From contig CANNLO010000011.1 of NCBI GenBank assembly GCA_947505055.1, positions 1 to 35,901 on the forward strand: a DNA stretch of 35,901 nt. Reading direction: 5' to 3'. Shown here in pieces: positions 1 to 8,241 of this stretch. The position numbers and the translations under genes are program-made. Positions within the stretch are counted from its first letter, which is position 1, and each line of letters opens with the position of its first letter. Origin of the DNA: Methylococcaceae bacterium (GTDB lineage: Bacteria; Pseudomonadota; Gammaproteobacteria; Methylococcales; Methylomonadaceae). Under the pieces are notes generated by a model. The model saw only the letters and a program-made list of their open reading frames with translations, was not told the origin of the DNA and did not search any database.

Positions 1-78
1 CAAAGTCATTAGAAATCAGTTTTCTGGGAACCGTCGGCAAATCAGGGCGCAAACAGTACAAAGCGCCATTGAGGGGAT

Positions 79-210
79 ATGGTTGTTTTTTTAATCCGTG
101 CTACCGACTTTAATGAATGGCTTGATAATATCGGACTCTTTAAGTTTATTCATCACATCAATACTACCTTAAAGTTTTTCCATAGCGCAGACAGGTCTTT
201 GATAAATTAA
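79..210 (+). CDS. possible 43-aa ORF, unrecognised
   Basis: An ATG ORF with a GAGGGG Shine-Dalgarno-like stretch eight bases upstream. The N-terminus (FLIRATDFNEWLDNI) vaguely recalls the start of RelE/HigB-type toxins, in which a beta strand is followed by an F..WL segment. The rest lacks the catalytic C-terminal strands of that family and the ORF is less than half the usual length, so it would be a remnant at best. No partner antitoxin is visible. Bases 1-341 hold nothing else I can identify, and this ORF may be chance. Confidence 0.15.
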   Translation: MVVFLIRATDFNEWLDNIGLFKFIHHINTTLKFFHSADRSLIN

Positions 211-341
211 ATTTTATAATGGAAGATTATTTTTAGTGCAGTCTCCAAAAAATTTTTGTAACTCAGTGCGGAAATAAAAAATCTATCGGTCATTGTAAAT
301 CTTTTAAGTCATGGAACAATTAAACTAAAAAGGAGATAGCA

Positions 342-431
342 ATGAAAAATGAAATAGAAGACGATAAGTTTGTTAATTACTTGTTGATTGGAATGATGGT
401 TTTTGCATTTTTAGTTATGTTGGTCATGTGA
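342..431 (+). CDS. 29-aa single-pass membrane microprotein
   Basis: A very short ORF with a strong ribosome binding site (AAGGAGA, seven bases before ATG). It encodes a charged N-terminus (MKNEIEDDKF) followed by one hydrophobic helix, about residues 12-29, that ends the protein. Size and topology resemble the small accessory subunits of membrane complexes such as CydX or CcoQ, but no sequence signature links it to one. It is first of three consecutive small plus-strand membrane genes (next at 546 and 891), each with its own ribosome binding site. The strong site and clean hydrophobic segment make it more likely real than chance; the function is unknown. Confidence 0.5.
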   Translation: MKNEIEDDKFVNYLLIGMMVFAFLVMLVM

Positions 432-545
432 GTCTTTGTTTTTTATTCTAATCAAACCATTTAGGGTAGGTTTTGTTTGCGGGTTTTTTTAAGAAAATCT
501 CCAAACTAATTTTTTTGTTGATTAATATATGAGGGGAACAACGCT

Positions 546-803
546 ATGACAAGTCAAGACGAAAATAATATCGAAAACGTAAAACCAATAGCAGTCGAAG
601 AACAGGAAGATGTTGTGGATAATGTTGCAGGTACCCTTAAATCTTTATTATTCGGTATCGGTGGCTTGATTTTGGTTTTATCCATCGCAGTAATGCTGCC
701 GATGTTTTTGACTTATTTATCTGAGGGTGACACGCGAGCACCGTCAGAGATTCACGCTATAGATTCGGTCAGAAAAAACAGTCAAAATTCATATATGAAA
801 TGA
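546..803 (+). CDS. small membrane protein, 85 aa, unknown function
   Basis: The protein has a hydrophilic acidic N-terminal half (residues 1-30, rich in Glu, Asp and Asn), a single membrane segment at about residues 33-58 (FGIGGLILVLSIAVMLPMF), and a polar C-terminal tail of about 25 residues. There is no signal-peptide cleavage motif. The ATG is preceded by GAGGGG nine bases upstream. I do not recognise a family. It lies between two even smaller single-pass proteins on the same strand, so the three may belong to one membrane complex or stress response, but this rests only on adjacency. Confidence 0.65.
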   Translation: MTSQDENNIENVKPIAVEEQEDVVDNVAGTLKSLLFGIGGLILVLSIAVMLPMFLTYLSEGDTRAPSEIHAIDSVRKNSQNSYMK

Positions 804-890
804 CCAATAAAAATATTGGCGGTGTGTTCTTTATTTAAAACCAAGTCAGATTTTTTGAGTCAAAATTAACTATTAGAAGAGGAAGAAACC

Positions 891-1049
891 ATGGGTCCTT
901 ATTATAGAAATACCTCGCAGGGAATGGGGGGCTTTTTTGAGATGTTCTATGAACACCCTATTGTCATGGCAATTGTTGTGGCGGTTGTTGTGTGTATCGG
1001 TGTGTATATTTGGCGGAAGAAAAAGTCCGACGAAGTTTCAAGGTTGTAA
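891..1049 (+). CDS. 52-aa single-pass membrane protein
   Basis: A short ORF with a good ribosome binding site (AGAGGAAG, about six bases before ATG). The product has a polar Gly/Tyr-rich start (MGPYYRNTSQGMGG), one strongly hydrophobic helix at about residues 25-41 (VMAIVVAVVVCIGVYIW), and a Lys/Arg-rich tail (RKKKSDEVSRL). By the positive-inside rule the C-terminus should be cytoplasmic. No family is recognised. It is the last of three small membrane genes and ends 27 bases before the convergent transglycosylase gene. Confidence 0.55.
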   Translation: MGPYYRNTSQGMGGFFEMFYEHPIVMAIVVAVVVCIGVYIWRKKKSDEVSRL

Positions 1050-1075
1050 ACTTTAAATAGTTCTAATCTAAGTGT

Positions 1076-1657
1076 TCAGTTAACGCCATTCTTGTTATAC
1101 AGGGCCAACACGGTTTTGACGTAATTTTGCGTTTCAGGGTAGGGCGGGATAGAGTTATGGTGTCTAATGACTGCATTTTCGCCTGCATTATAAGCGGCAA
1201 CCACCAAGTCCATATTGGAATCAAACAGTCTGATTAAATCCTTTAAATAACGGGTGCCACCATCAATATTTTGATCGGGACTGTTGCGATCCATAACACC
1301 ATAACGTCTTGCCGTTTCAGGCATTAATTGCATCAATCCTACCGCTCCGGCTGAAGAAATTGCCGTCGCATTATAAGCGGATTCCGCCTGTATAACGGCG
1401 TGTACCAGTTTAGCATCGACCTGATGACGATTGGCGGCTTCAGTGATTATGTCAGTAAATTTTCTTTTATTTGCGCCCATAAAGGGCAGGGCAGCATTGT
1501 AATTTAATGCCCGCGTACGGATGATGCGTTTATAGGAATTATTGGGTGGCTTATCGGTATAGTAGACATGGCCGTTATTATCGACAAATTTAAAAATGTC
1601 GGCCAGTGTCTCGCTGGAGAAAAGTAAACTGGTCAAAATAACGGCAATCTTATTCAT
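1076..1657 (-). CDS. DUF4124 / lytic transglycosylase (SLT) protein
   Basis: This is a predicted periplasmic murein lytic transglycosylase, which cleaves the MurNAc-GlcNAc bond to form 1,6-anhydro-MurNAc. A signal peptide covers residues 1-19 (ending ETLA). A DUF4124-type beta motif follows at about 20-45 (FKFVDNNGHVYYTDKPP). The SLT domain occupies about 65-190. The catalytic Glu is E92 in the VIQAES motif, followed by the family motifs AVGLMQLMPETA and AAYNAGENAV. The 193-aa length suits the short DUF4124-SLT proteins common in gammaproteobacteria. It is transcribed away from purT's 3' end with a 60-base gap and could share that transcript. The family assignment is secure; the physiological role (wall turnover or envelope assembly) is not shown by the sequence. 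Confidence 0.93.
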   Translation of the reverse strand: MNKIAVILTSLLFSSETLADIFKFVDNNGHVYYTDKPPNNSYKRIIRTRALNYNAALPFMGANKRKFTDIITEAANRHQVDAKLVHAVIQAESAYNATAISSAGAVGLMQLMPETARRYGVMDRNSPDQNIDGGTRYLKDLIRLFDSNMDLVVAAYNAGENAVIRHHNSIPPYPETQNYVKTVLALYNKNGVN

Positions 1658-1717
1658 CTTTGTGCCTATTCTCAGGTTTAAAAACAGTATTTAATAACGT
1701 TAACAGTTATTTGGTTT

Positions 1718-2914
1718 TTATCCTTTTACGACAATCATGCTGGCGGCCTTTAGTGCCCGTGTTCTTGCTTCCTCGACTGTATCAGCGGTCGCTAAAGCAA
1801 CACCCATGCGTCTGTTGACAAACGCTTCCGGCTTGCCAAATAATCTAATTTCGCTGGTTGGTACTGTTAGCGCTTTTTCCAGACCTTCATAAACGACGCC
1901 TTTTGCATTAATTCCGCCAAGGATTGCAGCGCTGGCTCCGGTGCTTTGATGGCAGGCATCGACAGGTAAGCCTAAAATGGCTCTGGCGTGCAAGTCAAAT
2001 TCATTTTGTTTTTGGGTAACCATGGTGACCATGCCGGTATCGTGCGGTCTGGGACTGACTTCGCTAAACCAGACCTCGTCGCCATTAACAAAAAGCTCAA
2101 CCCCGAACAAGCCCAGGCCACCGATTTCGTTAGTGATTTTAAACGCAATAGCTTGTGATGCTTGAAGAGCGGCGGGACTCATGGCTTGAGGTTGCCAGCT
2201 TTCGCGGTAATCACCGTTTTCTTGCACATGACCTATCGGTGCGCAAAAATGAGTTTTGATTTCGCCGTGTTCATCCTTGGCGCGAACCGTCAATAAGGTG
2301 ATTTCAAAATCAAAATCGATTTTGGCTTCAACGATGACTTTGCCGGTATCGACCCGGCCGCTGGATTTGGCGTAATCCCAAGCAGCCTCAAGCTGATCGG
2401 CACTTTTAACCATCGATTGGCCTTTGCCGGAGGAAGACATGGTCGGCTTGATAAAGCACGGATAACCGATGCCACTGTCAACCGCTGCTTGCAGCTCGGC
2501 AAAACTCTGTGCGAACGCATACTTTGAGGTGGGGATTTTAAGTTGTTCAGCGGCCAGGTTTCTGATGCCTTCGCGGTTCATGGTCAGTTGAATGGCTCTG
2601 GCGTTTGGTACTACTGTGCAAAGTCCTTCCGCTTCAATGTCAAGTAACGCTTGAGTTGCAATGGCTTCAATTTCCGGGATGATAAAGTCGGGTTTTTCCA
2701 GGGCGATCAGGTTTTTTACAGCGACGGTATCGGTCATATCAAGCACATGACTGCGATGCGCCACTTGATGCGCCGGTGCATTGGCGTAACGGTCTGCCGC
2801 TATGACTTCAACGCCATAACGCTGTAGGGCGATTGCCAATTCCTTACCCAATTCGCCACTGCCCAACAGCAGGGCTTTGGTTGCGTTGTTGGATAATGCG
2901 GTACCTATTTTCAT
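1718..2914 (-). CDS. purT: formate-dependent GAR transformylase PurT
   Basis: PurT (phosphoribosylglycinamide formyltransferase 2) makes formyl-GAR from GAR, formate and ATP through formyl phosphate, the third step of purine synthesis. The 398-aa length is typical. The N-terminal Rossmann-like segment has the family's [20 protein letters not shown] (about residues 15-34). The central ATP-grasp fold shows [15 protein letters not shown], the C-terminal part [15 protein letters not shown]. The ATG overlaps the stop of the upstream MutS-like gene by four bases (ATGA), so the two are translationally coupled. Formate use would suit a one-carbon metaboliser, where formate is an oxidation intermediate, but PurT is widespread and this alone does not show methylotrophy. 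Confidence 0.97.
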   Translation of the reverse strand: MKIGTALSNNATKALLLGSGELGKELAIALQRYGVEVIAADRYANAPAHQVAHRSHVLDMTDTVAVKNLIALEKPDFIIPEIEAIATQALLDIEAEGLCTVVPNARAIQLTMNREGIRNLAAEQLKIPTSKYAFAQSFAELQAAVDSGIGYPCFIKPTMSSSGKGQSMVKSADQLEAAWDYAKSSGRVDTGKVIVEAKIDFDFEITLLTVRAKDEHGEIKTHFCAPIGHVQENGDYRESWQPQAMSPAALQASQAIAFKITNEIGGLGLFGVELFVNGDEVWFSEVSPRPHDTGMVTMVTQKQNEFDLHARAILGLPVDACHQSTGASAAILGGINAKGVVYEGLEKALTVPTSEIRLFGKPEAFVNRRMGVALATADTVEEARTRALKAASMIVVKG

Positions 2915-4506
2915 TGTGAACCTGCCAGATAGTTATCTATATCTTCTTTGGAAAAACCGATTTTTTTAGCTACGCGATCAGCGTGACTGACACGCGAAAT
3001 GCCCTCAATCAGTTTATAGGTCGGTAGATCATTGGCAAACTCAACCTGTCTGGGTAAACCGATGCGCTGGGCGACAAAATGATCAACCAGTTGATGATTA
3101 TGAGTGATTAAAATGGTGCTGTTACCTTTTCGATAGAAACCGTTAAGCACATTTGACGATGATTCCATTTTTTCTTCAAAGGTTGTGCCTTCGGATAATT
3201 CATCCAGCACCACCAGGCTTTTAGGGGTTGAGGCTAAAAATATATCTTTGGTTCTTTTTAACTCTGTGCCAAAACGACCTTCGCCGTCATCCAGATGACT
3301 AATATCCGGCGCTTGATAAAAAATACGATCGGCAACGGTGAGTCGTGCTGCTTTAGCCGGAACATAGCAGCCAATCTGGGCCAGTAGTTGAATTTGGGTG
3401 ATGGTTTTGCAAAAAGCGGTCTTTCCGCCACTGTTGGGACCGGTTACCAATACCAGTTTGTCCTCATCCAGGACAAAATCATTGCCCACATAATCCGGAT
3501 TTTGTTTGCCTAAAATCGGGTTTCTGGCGTCTTCCAGATTGATCTGGTGATGCGGCGCTTCAAGCAGTTCTGGCAGAACTTTATTGCCACCGAAAGCTTC
3601 GGCAAATTTGATAAACGATAATAATTCATCCAATTGACCCAGTGCGTCAATGGTTTCAGCTACTGCGGGTGATTTTTTAAACTCGTTTCTTAGCGGGATA
3701 ATGCAACTGTCGCGATCAAAACCGCCGATGATCGGAAAATAAACCAGTAACAGTGGTACAACAAAAATACTGGCTGTCGGGATGGCTTCAACTGAAACCT
3801 GAAACATGTCAGTTGGAAAAAAATGCGCCATTGCCCAGAGGGCTCCAAAAAATAAGCAGATCAATACTGGTTTAAATATGCGCGGTTTAAAAATGATCGC
3901 CGGTGAAAAAGAACCCTGACGTTGTTCTTTGCACTGAATGGAGTTTTCGGTAATGTAAACCGGGCCTTCCATTAAGGAATAGGGGCGAGACTCAGCAAAC
4001 GTTTTTATTTTGTCGAAAATAGCTTTTAGATATTCGCTTTTCGGCGCTTCGATAGCCTGAACTTCAGCAACCAGATCAAGCATGAAGCGGATACCACGTT
4101 TATATTGCAGATAGCCGTAACCTTCAATTTCGTAGTCTGCTCTGGCGGTGCCCATTGAGCCTAGAAATTCACCAAACAACAATAAATAAAAGTTTTTTTC
4201 GTTAGGTACAGCCTGATGTACCAGATATTCGAGCTGTTCTTTCAGCGCAGGATTCGCCTGTAGTTCTTCAATGGCTTGCTGTTTTGCTTTAATCTGCTCA
4301 ATATTAGCTAGCGGTTGCGATAAAGATCTAAATAATGTCGCTTGCCCTGCCAGGGTGGAGGCGTGATTGCTGGCCTCAAATAATTGATCGACTTCAATGG
4401 TGTTGAAGGAGCGTTCATCAAGGACACCGGCATCGGTAGCTAAAGTTTTACTGGCTTTGATGGTCGGTAAGCAATCTTGCCAGCTTTCTAGTAGGGTTGG
4501 GTTCAT
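2911..4506 (-). CDS. MutS-related ATPase with two membrane segments
   Basis: The 531-aa protein has a MutS-type C-terminal ABC ATPase: Walker A GPNSGGKT at 356-363 and Walker B LVVLDE at 431-436, with ITHNH further on. It lacks the N-terminal mismatch-recognition and connector domains of MutS, and the F-x-E mismatch motif is not seen. A helical core-like region occupies about 1-200. Two hydrophobic stretches at about 212-230 and 243-262 look like a membrane hairpin placed just before the ATPase. This matches a group of MutS-like proteins of unknown role rather than the repair enzyme. The stop overlaps the purT start by four bases. A function in mismatch repair should not be assumed; a membrane-tethered DNA or nucleotide ATPase is as far as the sequence goes. 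Confidence 0.85.
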   Translation of the reverse strand: MNPTLLESWQDCLPTIKASKTLATDAGVLDERSFNTIEVDQLFEASNHASTLAGQATLFRSLSQPLANIEQIKAKQQAIEELQANPALKEQLEYLVHQAVPNEKNFYLLLFGEFLGSMGTARADYEIEGYGYLQYKRGIRFMLDLVAEVQAIEAPKSEYLKAIFDKIKTFAESRPYSLMEGPVYITENSIQCKEQRQGSFSPAIIFKPRIFKPVLICLFFGALWAMAHFFPTDMFQVSVEAIPTASIFVVPLLLVYFPIIGGFDRDSCIIPLRNEFKKSPAVAETIDALGQLDELLSFIKFAEAFGGNKVLPELLEAPHHQINLEDARNPILGKQNPDYVGNDFVLDEDKLVLVTGPNSGGKTAFCKTITQIQLLAQIGCYVPAKAARLTVADRIFYQAPDISHLDDGEGRFGTELKRTKDIFLASTPKSLVVLDELSEGTTFEEKMESSSNVLNGFYRKGNSTILITHNHQLVDHFVAQRIGLPRQVEFANDLPTYKLIEGISRVSHADRVAKKIGFSKEDIDNYLAGSQ

Positions 4507-4610
4507 CTGTTTAGCCTTTTGTGACCGGAATTATCGTTTACATACCGGTCAATGACATTTAATCAATTTAAATGCACTGACGTAATGGGAGGACGCGGTA
4601 CATTGAAAAA

Positions 4611-5585
4611 TTAACTAATAAGTTTTTGTTCAAGTAGACTAACTATAGCATCAACATGAAGTTCCGAATCATTTAAAGCGGCAATATAGCGATAGTCTTC
4701 GCCTCCGGACTCGAGAAATATTGACTTGTTTTCCATAGCTATTTCTTCCAGCGTTTCCAGACAGTCAACAGCAAAGCCCGGACAAACCACATCAATTTTC
4801 TTGATTCCCTTGGCTGGAAGCTCTTCAAGTGTGTTGACGCAATAAGGCTTTAGCCATTCCGCCTTACCAAAACGTGACTGAAAAACAAGCATCCATTGCT
4901 TTTCATCAAGTCCCAGCTTTTCAGCAATCAAGGCGCCGGTTTTGTGGCATTGATGAAAATAAGGGTCACCCCATTTGGTCAGTTGTTCAGGCAATCCATG
5001 AAAAGACATTAATAAGAGCTCATTTTTACCATGTTCCTGCCAGTGCCGGTTTATGGATTCGGCAACGGCAGCAATATAGCGACTGTCCTGGTGATAATCA
5101 CTGATAAAGTGGATGTTGGGTAGGTGTCGCCACTGGTTGAGTTCTTTGACCATATCATCATAGATTGATGCTGTGGTGGTCGAAGAATATTGAGGATACA
5201 GCGGTAGGATAATTAAATTATCAATCCCTTGTTTTTTAAACGCTTGTAATTGTTTTGCGATGGAGGGTTCACCATAACGCATCACATGTTGGGTGATAAC
5301 GCCTTGAGAATTTAGCTGGTCGGCAACTTTTTCAGTTAACTGGCGGGTCAGATAAATTAACGGTGAACCTTTTTCATGCCATATTTTTTTATAGGCTTTT
5401 AAAGATTTACTGGGACGAAAAGGCAGCACAATAAAATGCAGAATCATCCACCATAAGGGGCGAGGCAGATTAACTACTCGTGGGTCCCACAAAAAATCTT
5501 TAAGAAAACGTCTGACTGCAGAAACTGTCGGTGCTGCAGGCGAACCCAGATTGGCCAGCAGGACACCGGTTTTTTTGTGTGACAT
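4611..5585 (-). CDS. hemH: ferrochelatase HemH
   Basis: Ferrochelatase inserts Fe2+ into protoporphyrin IX, the last step of protoheme synthesis, at the inner face of the cytoplasmic membrane. The 324-aa protein begins with the family's GVLLANLGSP and has DFLWDPRVVNLPRPLWW. The active-site signature LLMSFHGLPEQLTKWGDPY lies near residue 195 and carries the catalytic His of SFHGLP. The VCPGFAVDCLETLEEI motif near residue 260 includes the conserved C-terminal Glu residues. It is followed downstream, after about 100 bases, by the MutS-like gene and preceded by folE 50 bases upstream on the same strand, so it may be part of a folE-hemH transcript. Confidence 0.97.
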   Translation of the reverse strand: MSHKKTGVLLANLGSPAAPTVSAVRRFLKDFLWDPRVVNLPRPLWWMILHFIVLPFRPSKSLKAYKKIWHEKGSPLIYLTRQLTEKVADQLNSQGVITQHVMRYGEPSIAKQLQAFKKQGIDNLIILPLYPQYSSTTTASIYDDMVKELNQWRHLPNIHFISDYHQDSRYIAAVAESINRHWQEHGKNELLLMSFHGLPEQLTKWGDPYFHQCHKTGALIAEKLGLDEKQWMLVFQSRFGKAEWLKPYCVNTLEELPAKGIKKIDVVCPGFAVDCLETLEEIAMENKSIFLESGGEDYRYIAALNDSELHVDAIVSLLEQKLIS

Positions 5586-5634
5586 GTGTTCGACTCCGCT
5601 CGCTATGAGTAGTTTTTATGTTGTCAGGATAGCT

Positions 5635-6177
5635 CTATCGATTGATCAGATTTAAAAATTCCGATCGGGTGTTGATCTCTTTACGAAAAATGCCGGTCAT
5701 TACTGATGTTGTCATCACCGAATTTTGTTTTTCAACACCGCGCATCATCATGCACAAATGTTTGGCTTCAATAACTACGGCAACGCCTCTGGCACCGGTT
5801 GCTATTTCTATCGCGTCAGCTATTTGTTTGGTCAGTACTTCCTGAATTTGCAGGCGGCGTGCATACATGTCAATAACGCGAGCCACTTTGGACAGTCCCA
5901 TTACTTTACCTTGTGGTAAATAGCCTACGTGACATTTTCCGATAAACGGCAGTAAATGGTGTTCACATAAAGAATAGAGTTCGATGTCTTTTACAATGAC
6001 CATGTCTTCAGTGTCTGCAGAAAAAATGGCACCATTGAGCACTTCTTCCAGCGTTTTTTCGTAGCCGTTGTTTAAAAACTTGAAAGCCTTGGCCGCGCGT
6101 TTTGGCGTATCGATTAGACCTTCGCGAGTTAAATCTTCACCGACTGCTTCGATAATCTTGGCAAAATGCTCTTCCAT
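5635..6177 (-). CDS. folE: GTP cyclohydrolase I FolE
   Basis: FolE converts GTP to 7,8-dihydroneopterin triphosphate, the first step of tetrahydrofolate (and tetrahydromethanopterin-type or queuosine-type pterin) synthesis. The 180-aa protein has the zinc-binding CEHHLLPF motif, the [21 protein letters not shown] segment shortened here to its key residues G-L-S-K-x-A-R, and the second zinc motif [11 protein letters not shown]. The ATG is preceded by AGGAAAG. It is the canonical homodecameric FolE1 type, not the FolE2/GCYH-IB type. hemH follows 50 bases downstream on the same strand. Confidence 0.97.
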   Translation of the reverse strand: MEEHFAKIIEAVGEDLTREGLIDTPKRAAKAFKFLNNGYEKTLEEVLNGAIFSADTEDMVIVKDIELYSLCEHHLLPFIGKCHVGYLPQGKVMGLSKVARVIDMYARRLQIQEVLTKQIADAIEIATGARGVAVVIEAKHLCMMMRGVEKQNSVMTTSVMTGIFRKEINTRSEFLNLINR

Positions 6178-6412
6178 TATTTCTTTCCTGGTTGTAAAAA
6201 TAGCCTGCCAGTATACAACATAGAGCCTTTAATATTAAAGCTTTAGCGCTTCGTAAACCAAGTCATCCGCATAAATGGCGCTTGAAAATTATGTTAACTG
6301 CTAAGCACAATTGCTTATTAAGTGTGCTATTAAATACGACGGTTAAGTTTTGTTAAGATTAATTTAAGGTTAAATCATCAGAATAGCGTATCAGTATTAA
6401 TACATAGATTAT

Positions 6413-7132
6413 ATGAACCCAGCAGAATCGACTATGAATGAAAGTACCATTATTTCATCAAGACGCAAGTTTCTAAAAAATATGGCTTATGGCTCGTTGC
6501 TGATGGCCGGTGGAATCGGAGTCGCAAACGCTAGAGCCAAACATATCAACGCCCATACAGTACTTACTCCGCACTCAGTTCATCATAAAAAACATGTTCA
6601 TGATACGCTGCATCAGCATGTTTCTTTTTTAAAGCCCTCCTCTAAGATCAACAGAACAAGTTTTTTCGATAGGCATTCGCCCTCGCATAAGATGCTGGCT
6701 TTCCATAACACTCATACGGGTGATCAGTTAAATCTGACCTATTTTGAGCAGGGGCGTTATATTACCGACGCTTTACACGAAATTAATCATTTGTTTCGAG
6801 ACTATCATGACGGTACTGTCCATCCTATTGATCCTGCATTATTGGATCAACTTTATGATTTAAAACATACGCTTGAAGTCAGAAAACCGTTCCATATTGT
6901 TTCAGGTTACCGTTCTCCGGCGACCAATGCCGATTTGCGTAAACACAGCGATGGCGTCGCCAAAAATAGCTTGCACATGGAGGGCAGGGCGATTGATATT
7001 CGCATTGAAGGACTTGATACCAGAAGAATCAGAAATGCTGCGCTGGCTATGCAACGTGGTGGTGTCGGTTATTATGAGCGATCTGATTTTGTGCATTTGG
7101 ATACAGGTGACGTAAGAACTTGGGGTAGTTAG
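6413..7132 (+). CDS. Tat-exported DUF882/YcbK-like M15 peptidase
   Basis: This 239-aa protein belongs to the DUF882 (YcbK-like) branch of M15 zinc peptidases, which act on peptidoglycan or related periplasmic substrates. A twin-arginine signal is clear: SSRRKFLKN (R17, R18), then a hydrophobic stretch ending in a VANARA-type cleavage site near residue 34. Zinc-ligand motifs are intact: H188 and D195 in SLHMEGRAID, and H228 in FVHLD near the C-terminus. VSGYRSPATN is also typical. A second possible start is M8 (6434); neither start has a convincing Shine-Dalgarno sequence. A His-rich linker occupies about 45-75. The gene stands alone with 235 bases of non-coding DNA upstream and a cupin gene 109 bases downstream. 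Confidence 0.92.
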   Translation: MNPAESTMNESTIISSRRKFLKNMAYGSLLMAGGIGVANARAKHINAHTVLTPHSVHHKKHVHDTLHQHVSFLKPSSKINRTSFFDRHSPSHKMLAFHNTHTGDQLNLTYFEQGRYITDALHEINHLFRDYHDGTVHPIDPALLDQLYDLKHTLEVRKPFHIVSGYRSPATNADLRKHSDGVAKNSLHMEGRAIDIRIEGLDTRRIRNAALAMQRGGVGYYERSDFVHLDTGDVRTWGS

Positions 7133-7241
7133 TCCATATTCCCAAACTTCTGATGTTAAATCGATTATTTGCGGCGAATAGTAAACTGACTGTCCTGATG
7201 CTAGAATCAACAGCTCTACAATTTAAATTTTTAGGAACAGC

Positions 7242-7532
7242 ATGAGCAAAATTACTATAGAACACAATCCGAGTGAAGACAGATTAAAAGAGCTGGGTGT
7301 TTCCGGTTGGGAAATCTGGGAAAAAGAGATTTCAATATTTCCAATTGACTTCGATGAAACTGAATGTGCCTATGTATTAGAAGGCGAGATATTGGTTACG
7401 CCAGCTGGTGGTGAACCTGTACGAATTCTGCCGGGTGATTTGGTTTCGTTCCATGCGGGTCTCGATAGTCAATGGGAAGTGGTAAAGCCATTGCGTAAGC
7501 ATTACAGCTATGATTATCCCAATGGTATTTAA
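7242..7532 (+). CDS. cupin-fold protein (DUF861/Cupin_3)
   Basis: A single-domain 96-aa cupin. The core reads ECAYVLEGEILVTPAGGEPVRILPGDLVSFHAG, of which E, G, P, G and D follow the first and second cupin motifs. WEIWEKEISIFPIDF before it is typical of the DUF861 group, which contains proteins related to EutQ and ureidoglycine aminohydrolase. The first motif lacks the H-x-H pair normally used for metal binding, so catalysis is uncertain. No neighbouring ethanolamine or allantoin genes are present. A hairpin with a short T-tract follows 65 bases downstream. Family sure, function unknown. Confidence 0.85.
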   Translation: MSKITIEHNPSEDRLKELGVSGWEIWEKEISIFPIDFDETECAYVLEGEILVTPAGGEPVRILPGDLVSFHAGLDSQWEVVKPLRKHYSYDYPNGI

Positions 7533-7596
7533 CCGTTTTTACGGGATAATGTTCTTTTTGGAAATCCTGTGAAACAAAACATAGGACAATCTGAAT

Positions 7597-7637
7597 TTAA
7601 CCTGACAAGTGCTTAGGTATTGTCGGGTTAAGTTTTT
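7597..7637 (+). terminator. hairpin with short T-tract downstream of the cupin gene
   Basis: TTAACCTGACAA (7597-7608) pairs with TTGTCGGGTTAA (7620-7631) with one G-T wobble, across an 11-base loop. It is followed by GTTTTTC. Position and T-run fit a rho-independent terminator for the cupin gene. The arms also share the GTCGGGTTA core with the palindromes near 23.3 kb, so it may instead be a degenerate copy of that repeat. Confidence 0.55.
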
Positions 7638-7664
7638 CAAGCATCTTTTAATTCTAATCTCGGA

Positions 7665-8147
7665 TTAAAAATCTTTAAGGTCTTTAAAGATTAGCGTCGG
7701 TTGGTTGTTTATGAAAGTGTGTTCGTTAAATTCATCTATACAAATAGCATTTAAAGTCACTTCTTCATACAGCCAATAATAAAAGTCGCCTTCAAAAACA
7801 CTATATCTATGACTATATTTGCATTGGATCCATTGTTTGTTCAATGAGCCAAGTATTTTAACTGTCTTGTAAGGGTTAAGTTCGTCAAAATAACCCAGTC
7901 TGTTGTTTTTTATATCCAGTTCAAAACGATCCAATTTTATTTTTCCGTCTGCTAACTGCTCAGCTTTTATTTCTTTGTGACGTAAATTCCCGTCATGCTG
8001 ATCAATTAAAATGGCCTCATTCATAAAGTAAAAAGCAGGTGGGAACTTAATTGCAAAACTGTTCGGACTATTTGCGCGTTGTAAAATATGAGCGGCAGTC
8101 CGTTCAGATTTATCCCATTGTTTAATAATAAGTTGTAAAGCCAGCAT
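7665..8147 (-). CDS. hypothetical protein, about 160 aa
   Basis: A soluble protein rich in aromatic and charged residues with no signal peptide or membrane segment. I recognise no family. It contains an alternating beta-like region (KIKLDRFELDIKNNRLGYF, and SHRYSVFEGDFYYWLYEEV). The reading frame extends upstream to a TTG at 8171, but that codon abuts the T-tract of the ompA-like terminator and has no ribosome binding site. The ATG at 8147, preceded by a weak TGGAT, is the better start. The gene lies directly after the OmpA-family gene's terminator on the same strand, so it depends on readthrough or its own promoter. Confidence 0.6.
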   Translation of the reverse strand: MLALQLIIKQWDKSERTAAHILQRANSPNSFAIKFPPAFYFMNEAILIDQHDGNLRHKEIKAEQLADGKIKLDRFELDIKNNRLGYFDELNPYKTVKILGSLNKQWIQCKYSHRYSVFEGDFYYWLYEEVTLNAICIDEFNEHTFINNQPTLIFKDLKDF

Positions 8148-8169
8148 GATGTTATCCAGTATTTCGGGC

Positions 8170-8195
8170 AAAAAAAACCCGCTAATTAAAGCGGG
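8170..8195 (-). terminator. rho-independent terminator of the OmpA-family gene
   Basis: Read on the minus strand: CCCGCT, a six-base AATTAA-type loop, AGCGGG, then a run of eight T. The stem is a perfect 6-bp GC-rich hairpin (8178-8195) and the T-run covers 8170-8177. It lies 47 bases after the OmpA-family stop codon, the best terminator in the window. Confidence 0.9.
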
Positions 8196-8241
8196 CTCTT
8201 CGTTTCAAGACTTCTAAATGGCTACGAGAGTTTTAATTCCC

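Noticed and set aside
1..300. Possible transposase remnant on the minus strand
   Set aside because: Short translated stretches on the minus strand look loosely transposase-like, but stops interrupt every frame and no inverted terminal repeat is seen.
8148..8171. TTG start for the hypothetical gene ending at 7665
   Set aside because: It sits against the terminator T-tract with no ribosome binding site; ATG at 8147 is better placed.
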